Source: an uncultured Eubacteriales bacterium (lineage in GTDB: Bacteria > Bacillota > Clostridia > Christensenellales > DTU072). From it: a stretch of DNA of 30,110 nucleotides. Of this stretch, positions 16,225 through 28,200 are shown piece after piece; the stretch's first letter is position 1; every line of letters starts with the position of its first letter. Both the position numbers and the translations under genes were made by a program. The notes under the pieces are model-generated. The model was not told the origin of the DNA and did no database searches. It saw nothing but the letters and a program-made list of their open reading frames with translations. Where the stretch lies: positions 1 to 30,110 of the forward strand of contig CACXDF010000220.1 of assembly GCA_902766325.1 (NCBI GenBank), given 5' to 3'.

Positions 16225-19200
16225 ATGATGAGAAAGAAATCCGCTTCGGCACTTTTGATTTTACTGTTGGTTTGCTTCCTTTTGCTGACCTTATTTGCCT
16301 GTAACGACAGGAACGGTATTTCCCAAGAGTCGCCGATACAAAAGATCATCATTACCACTATGCCGAAAACGAATTATTACGTCGGAGATAAGTTCTCCGT
16401 CGGGAATGCCGATATCACCGTTTATTACGAAAACGGAAAGAGCGAACACGTTCCGCTTACGCTCAACATGATCTCCGGTTTCGACTCTAACGTCGTCGGC
16501 GATCAGATCCTTACCGTTTTTTACAAGAACCAGACGGCTTATCTCACCGTTAAAGTCTCCGTTGCTCCCGTTTATTCCGTTCAACTCGTTAATATGCCCG
16601 ATAAAACGAATTACGTTATCGGAGAATCTTTGGACGTCTCCGGGATGAAGATCCTCGTCACGTACAGTAATAACTACACCGAGATCATCGACGTCACCGA
16701 GGATATGATCTCGCTTTTCTCGACTGAAAGAGAAGGCGAGACGGAAATGACGGTATCTTACGGCGGAAAGTCCTGTATGGCTGCTTATTCGGTCGCGACA
16801 AAGACGGCGGACCATATCGAGATCAGTCTCGGCGATTCTTTCCGTATCGCTTACGTCGTCGGCGACGCTTTCGAACTTACCGGCGGCAGCTTTTTTGTCC
16901 ATTACAACGACAACACGTCGGAGTTCCTTGATTGGGACGCTCTTTACGAGCAGGGCGCGCTCACGTACGTTATCGAGAAAGAGACCAACAACGTCTTTAC
17001 TACGTCCGCATTGGAAAGAAACGTGTTTTTATACTACAAGGGAGAAAAATATCAAACGGCCGTTACGGTCGCGGCAAAGCGTCCGCAAGGCATTTCCGTC
17101 ATGTCGGATGCGCCCGATCAAATTTTGAAGGGCCATATCGATCTGACCGGGGGGCAACTCTACGTCGTTTATAACTCGAAACAAACCGGTTACGTCGCCC
17201 GCGTTAAGGACTCTACCGCCGAAGCGCGCCGCGCATACGCAAGCGGCGTCTGGAATACCGCTCGTTCCGCCTATTTCACGCTTAAAAACGGCGAATACGT
17301 CGGCGCCGCGAGCGACTTTGACAATAACGCCGTTTATTATACTTCTTCGGAAACCGCTTTTGCCGATCGCTATCAAACGCGTAAAGAATTTTTGTACGTA
17401 AAAAAGAATTCGACTTTTGAAAAAGCGCCCGAAGAATACGACGCCTCCGTCGTTTATTACATTCCTTCCAACGCTCGTCTTTTCGATTTCGACGATCAGA
17501 TCAACGTCGACGTGGTCTGGAACGATTTTGACATCAACGTCGTCGGAGAGTATTCTATTCGCTTGACCGTAGACGGAGCTTCGCTTGACTATCGCATTAA
17601 GGTTATAGCGCCTTCGCCGATCGCGTTGGAAGTCTATCCGACGGAAGGCGACGTGAACGTGGACGCCGTCACCGGCGCGTATTACGTCTATCAGGACGAG
17701 ACTATCCACGTCACCGACTGGGAATATAAGATCAAACAGAATAACGACACTTATTCCATTATTTCTTCCACAGGCGCTTATTCCGCAAACGTCACTTCGG
17801 AAATGTACGTCGGCAGTACTTTTATGACGAACCACGCCGTAGGAACGTACGACTATGATTTTTCTTTTACGACGGTGACCGGTATCACGCTTCGTTGTTC
17901 CGTGCCCGTGGAAGTTCGTCAAAGAGTTATCGTTTCCGCTACCGTAGTCAATCCGACCAGAGTCGTGTACAGCGTGGGCGACGAGGTCTCTTTGGCGGGC
18001 GGGTCCTTGCGCGTGCGCTATATTAACGGCGTCGAAGGTCAAACGATGTCTTTTACCGCCGATATGCTTTATGCCGAAGATCCTACCGGTAATTCGCCTG
18101 TTCGTTACGTCGCGCAGGACGGTTCCGTCGTTCCTCTCGTAAAAAGCGGCACGGACGCTTTTACCGCGAGCGTGGGAACGAGCAAACTCTATATCTACTA
18201 CGAGGACGCTTATTATAACACCTCTTATGCGACGGAATTCGATATCACCGTTATCGTCAAGGCGATCGCTATCGCTTTGAACGAAGATAAAGAAACCAAA
18301 AACGACTATATCCTCGGAGAAGACTTTTCGATGGCCAATTGGGAAGTCGTCATAACGTACGCCGACCAAAGTTACGCCACGGAAAACGATTTTTCCGACA
18401 GTCGGTGGACGATAGAAGGAAACGATCTCTCTACCGTCGGTACGCACACGATCACCCTTTATTACGGGGATAAGTCCGATAACGTGGCGTTGACGTACGT
18501 CTGTACCGTGCATAACGACATTGTTTCCGTTCGTCCGAACGTCGATTTTATCGGGTGCACGACGGAAGGAAAGGGTTTTGATTTCGAAGGATTGAACTTT
18601 GTGGCCGTCCGTGAAAACGGCGATGAAGAAAACGTTCCTATGGCGGCGATGACGATCTCGAAAACCAAAGCCGGAGCCTATGTTTCCGTTCCGACCGAAT
18701 ACGCGCCCGCTACATTCGTAAACGAAGAAAATTGGTCCGTTTACGGTCTGTCTCTATACGAAAAATCGGGAGGAAGTTACGTTTTTGCGACGGCTTTCGA
18801 CATTTCGAAAGAGTACTACTACGCCGTCGACAATATGACGAATATTTCTTTTACGTACAGCGGAAAAGAAGCGATCGTATCCTCTCTCGTCGTCAGCAGA
18901 CGAGTCGAAAGCGTGTTCGTCGCGGCGTACCCGGAAACGGAATACGTTCTTGCCTCCGCCGGAGAATGGGATCTGAGCGATCTTGTTTTGCAAATAGCTT
19001 TTGATAACGGCACGACGGCCGTCGTTAAGCACGCCGATACCGGCTCGACCGTTACTTTCTCTCAAAGCGGCGACAGGTACGTATTTACGCTCAACAATAT
19101 GACTTATTATTTTGAAGTTAAGACGGAAAGCGGCGTCAATTATTCTTTATCGGACATCAAAAACGACCTGCAATCGCAATCTGCGGAAGAATTTATCGAA

Positions 19201-22200
19201 AAGGATCTTGTATTTTCCGTCGAGGATGTCGCTTATCGCGCTCCCGTTTTTTCCGCTTCCGTTCCGTTCTATTGCTTTAATCAAAAAGTTGTGTCTATCC
19301 ATGCGGAGATCGGCGTACCGGTTGTGAGCGGTTCGGAAGTGATCCGCGTTAACGAATTTACCGATACCACCGTTTATTTGAACGAAGGCCTTGCTCTTTA
19401 TACCGTTTCTTCCAACGGAGAGTATTCTTTCGTGGATGATAACGGTACGAAGAGATTCGTCTATAACGATTCCGTCGTAAAAACCGATTATCTCGATTGC
19501 ATTTATCTTGTCGTCGAGTATGATACGACCACCGTCTACAAAAAACTTGCGGACGTCGCGTCTTCTTCCGGTTTTTCCGTCTCCGGCTACAAAGAGAACA
19601 AAACCGGCGCGCAAACGATCCGTCTTACTTATCTTTTAAAAGATTGCTCTTTTATGGCGTACGTTCGTCCCGACGTTCCGTACGCGATTTCTTTTGTCGA
19701 TGAAAACGGACAAAACGTAACCGAGGCCACCGTGATCGAGAATATGGACATCGATCCTAATAAGATATCCGTATCCGTTGAACTGAGAGACGCCGACGGC
19801 GACGCCGTGGCAACGAGAAGAAAAGTCGATTTTTCCGACGCCGCTTGTACGTATGACAAAACGGAAGCGATCGTCTTTACCGAGAAAAACACCGACGATA
19901 TATTCTACACGCAAAAAACGGTGACGGTCACGTACGAAGGCTGCAGCAAAGATCTTACGCTTACCATTTTAAAGAAATCCGTTTCCGAGATCGTCATTCA
20001 AAACATGCCGAGACAGGTTTATGCGGAATTGCCCGAATTCGCAAGTACGGACGAAAGCGTTCTTTTGTATACCGATTCGAACGGAGAAATAGGCACGATC
20101 CTCGTTCGCTATAATAACGGAACTTCCGAGATCGTCCCGCTCAACGACTCCAGATTGCGCGTCAACGCGGCCCAATTCAATACCAAACTCGTGTTGAATG
20201 ACGGCGCGGAACAATCTCAGATCATTACCATCGGTTTTACCGATGAAAACAACGTTACGAAAGAAACGCATTATAACGTTATCGTACGCGACAGAAAGTA
20301 CCTGACTATCAGTTATGACAGTTCGAATAATCTGTCTTTTGATAACGTCTATTATTGTCAATACGGTACCGGAGCCGACGCAAGACCGAAATTCGACGTA
20401 TATTACTATTCCGACTTTTACATGAACGCGCCCGTCGCGTTTAACGGTTACAGCGTGAAGTACGAGTATCACGACGACGTTTTGGGCGACGTGACTCGTA
20501 CCGTTTGGCCGACAGAAGTAGGGCGTTATACGATGGTCGTTTCTTACGCGGGCGACTATGCCAATAACGCTTTCGAGGATAGATCGGTCACCATCGAGAT
20601 CACCAAAAAGCAGATCGGTATTTCCGTGGAAGATATGAGCCTTACGTTCGGGGATAAGTTTTCCGGGACGGCGACGGACGTCACGTCTTTGCGCGCGCTC
20701 GGTTTTACTTGGAATATGAGCGGCGTAACGGGCGGACGACTGACCGGGGACGCTTTTGTGCTCGGCGACACCCTCGACAACGTCGTATCCGTGTCTTTCG
20801 AGCTGCAAAAGGACGGTCGAAAGGTCGATCCCGCGTTCAGCGGAGATAACTCTTATCTCGTTATGACTCTGAACGTCGGCAGCTACTATATCAAGCCCAT
20901 CATTACGCTGAAAAAGGCGAACTACACCGTCCCCGAAGGGGTAGGCGATCTCGGAGCGACTCTTACCGTCGTGAAAAAAGCCATTAAGATCGTCGCGCTT
21001 GACGAAAAGAAGGTATACGGCGATCGCGATCCCGTTTATCGTTTTGAAATCTACGATGAAACCGATAATCTGCTCGGCGGTAACTATTATCGCGAATTGA
21101 CCGGGTATACCGTCGGCGATCCCGTGGCGGAAAGCGTCTTTATTTGCGATCCCGTTACCGGGATATATTCTCAAGCGGCGGGAACATACGAATCCGGGAA
21201 GACCTATTACGTATTCAAAGCGGAGATCGAAATCGATCCGATCTTCGTCGATACCGCTTCTTCGTCGTACAGATTGGTCCGTTCCGGGACGGATACGGAT
21301 AACGTCAACGACTATCACAGGATCTTTAACGGCGACACGGAAGGAACGCTCGATAACTATTCTTTGATCGATTACAGCTATGCTTCTTTGATCGTTTTGC
21401 CTGCGGAACTTACGTTGACCGCAAGCAGGACGACTCGTCCTTTCGGTACGGCCGATATGTCGATCGATTATATCGCCGCCGCGACTTCTTCGTTCAAATA
21501 CAACGACGATTTTGATTCCGTTTTCGGACCGTATTTTACGCAAAGCGCCGTATTATACTACGATATGACGGGAAAGAGCGTGTACGAGACTTTAACGGAA
21601 GGCCTTTCTTCTTACGACGATTGGGCCGTATTATATCGTAATCTGGAGATTGACGGATTCGAGTCGGTCGTTTATATGGGCGCGACCTATGCGGTCGTGC
21701 CGATCGCTCTTGCCTGCGGGACGTATACGTGTCGTATGAGCGACGTTTATTCGGACGTAGTGAAGAACTATATCGTCACGACGCAACCGTTTGAAATGGA
21801 GATACTTCCTATCGGCGTTCGTCTGAACGTCGGTTCCGTTCTGCTTTACGAAAAATCTTTGATCAAAGACGGCAGAAGAAATGCTTTTATCGACTATTTC
21901 TCTTTCCCGAGAGAAGAGTTTTTGACGGTCAATATTTACGGCGAAACGCTCACTTTCTCCGATTTCGTTTTTTCAGTCGATAATCGTGACGATATCGAAA
22001 ACCTGTATGCGGATTGGATGTCGAAACTGATCGTCGGCGCCGAATACGAGACCGGTACCGGCTCGAAATATTTGCTCAGTTCCGACTTTTTGAGCGGTTT
22101 TACGTTCATAAAAGAACGCGGAACGGACACGGGCGTCTATCGGGTCTCCGTCGGATATAACTATTCCGATAACTTCTCCGATTTCAGCGTTATCAGTCGA

Positions 22201-25200
22201 AACGAAGATAAAAACAAGAATTATTTCTCATTCTACTATGACATTTTCCGCAATCAGTACGCGCAGGTGTCTACCATGCAGGCGACTGCCTACGATACGG
22301 ACGCATACGTGATCGTTTTGCCCGGATTTGCCGATTTGAAGTATTATAAAGTCGACGAAGACGGCAAGAGATATCAAGAAGTCTATAATCTCAATAAGGC
22401 ATCCTCTTGGGGATTGAACGCAGAATACAGCGTCGACCAAGAAAATTATTACGGTATGTCCTCCATCGGAACGGACAGCGTTACTTATTCTATTACGCCG
22501 AAAGCGGGAACGCAATTTATCGTGTATAACCGCGAGAATTGTCTTGCCGCGGGCGACTATACGGGTTCCGTCACGTATTCTTATTTTGCCGACGTGAACA
22601 AATCGTCGAAGTTTTCGACAAACTATATCTATCTCGGTAATATGAGCGTGCTTTTGGATAGCGATATCGCCTCCGTCCTCAATTACGTTTTGTTCGGAAC
22701 GGTGACGGACGGCGCGTTGACGTTCAATAATACTTTTGATTATACCGTTACGCAAAAACCCGTTAGCGTATACATAGAAAACGGCGACGTCCAATATAAT
22801 TTTGCCAATCAAACGCTTATCGCTCGCGTGGACGGAAGTTTGGCCGAAGGCGACAGATTGAACTTTTTATTCGACGTTTCCGTCGTCTATAACAGCAAGA
22901 CGGACGTCGTAAATAAAAACGCGTCCACGATCAGGAGTTTCAAGTATTATTCCGTTGTCCCGGAAGAACTTTTAACGCGCGAGAACCTGCCGACTTATTA
23001 CGAATACGGTTCGAGAGGATTTGTGTTGACGCAAGATACCATCCCCATGAATCGTAAGGCGTACTATCTGCTCACAGAGGCGTCGGATCCGTCGGTCGAG
23101 GCCTACGATATCGCGTATTCCGGCACTTATACGGTCAGATTAAACGATCTTGGGAACGCCAATTATTGCCTCGAAACGGACGAAACGGTTCAAAAGACGT
23201 TTGCCGTCGTGCCGAACGAAATACCGATCCTGTTATATAACAAAGCGGCTATGCCGCAGGTCTCCACGACCGATTTTACTTTTGAAGAGACGTATGCCAA
23301 AAAGGCTTTCTCGCCCATCGATTACAGCTGGACGTCCACGACCTACGCCAACTCCTTGCTGTTCGACAGTATCGATCTTAGCCAGCTTTCTTCCGTTAAT
23401 TCTTCTGCGACGAGGAAGATCGGTACGGCTGCGATCGGCGGCCAAACATACGACGTCAACGTTAAGTTCCGCGGTACGTTCCCGAGCCTGACGGTGACCG
23501 GTCGCACGATCAGTATCTCCGGAAGCAACGGCAGAACGCTCGCGCAGGATACCTATTCGTCCGAGTACGACTATTATTTCTATTTTGTGGACGGCGGAAA
23601 CGAACGCAAGGTCTATTACGACGCCGGAACGGGTTCGTATTATTACAAAGATGCGCCGTATACGACTTTCAAAACGACTACCTGTACGATAACCGACTAT
23701 TACTTCGACGAAAACGGCGTTTTACATCGTCCCCAACCGCTTGTCAATACGCCGAACACGTTGTTTATTTATTCGGAAGACGAGCCCGGCTCCGGCAACA
23801 GACCCGTTTACGTCAAACGCGACCCCGATACGAAGAGGGTGCTCGGTTATGACATCGTATCGAGAGATACTTCCGACTACGTCAACTATACCGTCGTATT
23901 CGTCTATTTGGACAACGGCGTATACAGAGAATGCGACGACGCGCATCTGTTCTCCTTTGTGATCAATCCGGCGGAAGTTTCGCTCTATAATTTCTCGTCC
24001 GCGAATACGAAGGATTACGACGGTATCGACGCCGCTATCGCAAATACCTCGAAATTGACCGTCAACGGCGCTCTGTCCAACGATCCGATCAGCGTGTCGG
24101 ATATCCAATTCGACTTCGAGCGTATCGATGCGGAAGGTTCTACTTATATTACGATCGGCGGAGTCAGATATTATCTCGTGGAAAACGACGATATGAGCAG
24201 CGTCGGCTTGTTTAAAGTGAGAGCGTTTTATTCCGATAACTACGAGATCGTCTTTAAAGGAAACGGCGCTTATAACGGCTCTCCGTCTCCGTACGGCTTA
24301 TATACCATCAAGAGAGTCAAAGCCACATTTGAATTTAATAACGAGATCGCGGCTTATCTCTCCAAGGACTACGACGGATCCGGGCTTACGGACGAGACCT
24401 TGCTTTATTCCGGCGATCTGACCGAATTCGTCGATCGGGGATATAACGTGATCAGTAAACAAAGTAAGACCATCGTCGATAATTTTTCCGATATACGGTA
24501 TCAACTTCAAGTGAAAGGATATGCTTCCGTTTTCGGCGGGACGCCGACCGCTATCGCTCAAAATCAGATCGCCGGTTATAACTATTCCGCCGGAGTTTAT
24601 TGGTTTGACTTCTACGGCGTTTTCGTAGACAAAGACGGTAATTATCGTCGGTACGAGGACAGAAGCAATAAAGAAGAGGGCGAAAACCGGTGGTTGAACT
24701 GGAACTATACCTATATCGTCAACAACAAGAAAGACGTCAATAAGATCGGAGACGTCTATTACGACGGTATTTATCAGATCGATAAGAGAAAAGTATATAT
24801 CGGTATCGACGGACAATTACCCGCGAATGCGACGGATACTTCGTATACCTATACGAAAGAGTACAACGGCACGACGATCACCAGATCGACGATCAATACC
24901 TGGCTCGATAGCGGCGTCGTCACCGTCTATATCTACGATGCGGTCAAAAAGGATTTCGTTCCCGTGAAAGATACCGATTTCGCCGATTCTTTCGTCGGAG
25001 GCAGCGTATCCGTCAGCGGCGGAAGAGAATCGATCACGAATGTGTCGAGTTCCGAATACTTCGAGCTGAGCGCGTCCGATATCGCGACCAACAATACCGA
25101 CTTTATCATCGTCAACTCCGATATCCGCTTTATGTTGAAAGCGATCGAGATCGAGATCATGTTGACTTATACCAATGCGGATAGCGGAAACTCCGCTTCG

Positions 25201-28200
25201 ATCACGTACGGCAAAACGGCCAGAGAAAACGCCGTTAACTTTACGCTCAGTATTTCGGAAGAGGAATTGAAAAAGTTCAACGAAGCCATTCAGGACGGCA
25301 ACACCTATACCGCTACGCAAATACTCGAAAAAGTATGTAATTTCAATAACGCCGAGTTCTATCTTTTCGGTGCCGATAATCCGGCGAACGCCGTGTTCCG
25401 CTTCTCTTTGGAAGGGAAATCGCAGTCGTTCTATCTTTACGATAAAGCGGGCGACTATTATTACGAAGCGGCCGACGGTACGTACCGTGACGATACGACC
25501 TACTACAGCAGATTGCTCGTTCCTGCGGGGACTGCTCTTGATTATACGAAGTACTATGTCTACCACGAATGGTACGAACGCACTTCCGATCCCGTATCCG
25601 TCGCCGGAAAGAAGTATTATTTGATGGAACAAGTCACGGAGAGCGACCCCAATTTCCGCGCGGGAAGCGGCGTGCCGGAAGACAGATACTTTGAACAATT
25701 CTATCACTATACGTTCACGACGGATACCGTCTTCCGTCCCAACGTATCTTATTATAAGCGTAATCCGGGAACGAACGTTTACCGCCTCGTCGATACGTCG
25801 GCTTTGCTCGGTTCTTCCGTTCCGGCGGAGACCTATTATACGCAAAATGGTTATTACGCTTTAACGACGGACCGTATATTCAATTTGCAAAAGAGATATT
25901 ATACTGCGGCGGAATACGTATTCACAGCGCAAAACGCCACGACCACCGCGAATATCTATTACGAAATGAATAAGTATTACGGTGAAAACGAAGACGATTA
26001 CTTTATGTCCGGAAAAGATTATTACGTCTTTACCGTCGTGCCTGCGTCGGGATCCATGGTGGGCGTCAACGTGCAGGCCGAAACCTATTATGAACGGGTC
26101 GGCGATAGATTCGTCCTTACTTCCGATCTTACTTTCGTTCGTTCGAAATTGTATAACGGTCAATACTATACGGTAAGCATTGCCGACGTCATCCGCGGAG
26201 ATAACGCTCATAAAAAGTATTATACGTATTCAAGCGGCAGACATATCAGAGTGCCGGACGGCACCGTACGTCAGGCCGGCGTATCGTATTACGTCTTTAT
26301 TCCCACGGTATACTCGGAAAAAGAGGTCGTTACCGAATACTATTATTACTATTCCGACGGAAAATTCTTTAACGTGTACGATATGCGTCAAGAATTGGAC
26401 GGCGATAAGAACTATTACGTTGGGTACATAGCCGACAAGACGGCAAACGAAAACGTAGCGTACTATACGGAATACGAGGCGATCGTAAAGGCGGAAGGCG
26501 CGCGCGAAAACGGCAGATACTATTATAAAGCCGTCTTAATGGATCCCACCGAAGATACCGATACGTATTATGCGGTCAAAAGATTGCTTCCGGGTAAGGA
26601 TTATGCGTTGAACGGGCTTATTCCGTCCGGCAGCGTGTACGAAAACGTCGACGACAGCGATACCTACTATCTTACGTCCGACACTCGTTATTCCGCAAAC
26701 AAAAACTATTACAGACTGTCCGTTGTGTCCGGAGAACTCGTTGCCGGCGATAAGGTCGGTAGCTATTATATCGTTTCGCAAGGTTATTCTCGCGCGGGAA
26801 GCTCTTTCGAGAACACCGAAAATACTTATTATAAGGTTATCGAGGCTGTAGCCGGCAAGGATTACGCCGTTTCTTCCTTGATCCCCGACTCTACCTATTA
26901 TACGAAAGTAGACGGCGAAGACAGATACGCCTTTGCGCAGTCCCGCATTTTTGCCGCCAACGAGAGATATTATTTGTTCGAAGCGATCCACGGCGTATCA
27001 AGCGTATATTCGATGTCCGCGCTTTTCACTCTCAACGACGGAAGTTATAAAAAGATCGTTGCGCTTACGTCCGGAAAAGAATACGTTAACGGCGCGATGA
27101 TAGGCGCTGACGAAGTATACTACAAAAGCAACGACAGATATGTAAGAGAAACTGCGTTAAAGTACAGAAAAGGCGTAGAATATTATCATTTTGTCACGGC
27201 CGAAGGCTATATCGCCAATTCTGCTTTGAGCGACTATTACGTGGATTCTTCCGCGCGATATACGATCCGTGAGATGACGGCGGGGATTGATTATTCGATA
27301 GGTCAAACCATCGGTGAAAACGTAGTTTCGGCTGATTCTTTCGAGAAGTCGAACGACGTCGAGTATCTTGCCGGGAAGTTGTATTACGGATACGACAACG
27401 ACGGCTATGTTTCCGGCGCGCTGATCGGAACCTATTCCGTGCCGGCGGATGGTTTCTATTCAATAAAAGTCAAAAGCGGATACACGGTCGGGCAGATCGT
27501 TCAACAGGACGTCTTTGTGTTGTCGGGCGATCGCTATAAAAACGTAAGAGGCAGTACCTATCGTTCCGGCGTTACCTATTATGCGTTTACGGAGGCAAGC
27601 GGGTTTATTCCCAAGAGGAATATTGATGATTATTATGTTTCGGGGCGCGGTTATTATTCCGCCGTTTTGATGACGAAAGGCGTTGATTACGTAGTCAATA
27701 CGCCTGTTGCGGAAGGCGTATACAGATTGATCGGCGGCAGGATGATCGCCGTTCCGACTACGGATAACTTTGCCGACGGAATCGTATACTACTTCCTTGA
27801 CGACGCGGGATTTATTCCTTATTCCGACCGCGCAGATTATTATGTGGACGGACGAGGATATTATTCCAAAAAGAGATTATCGCTCGGCGTTGACTATTCC
27901 GTCGGCGACAGTATCGGAAGCGGCGTCTACGTTTATCGTCTCGGCAGATACGTTTTGCCGGAAGAACTGACGTTCCGTTCCGGTTACGATTATTACTTAA
28001 TGGATAACGTGGGTCTTGTTTTAGGCAGCGAGATCGTTTCTTATTGCATTACGGGCGAAAAATACTATTCCTTCACGTTGCAAACGCCGACGGAAGGCGA
28101 TCGTATCGAAGGCGACGTCTTTGAAAAAGAATCCGCGGTATTTATTCCCACTACGGATACGGTGTATCGTAGCGGAAAAGAGTATTATTTACGTTCGAAC

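Noticed and set aside
17029..21543. Long minus-strand open frames such as 17029-18513 (494 codons) and 19969-21543 (524 codons)
   Set aside because: They lie in exact antisense register to the giant lipoprotein. They arise because the + strand gene rarely uses TTA, CTA and TCA codons, which would read as stops on the other strand. Their products are Arg/Ile/Val/Asp-rich with no recognisable domain, and I saw no supporting ribosome site.
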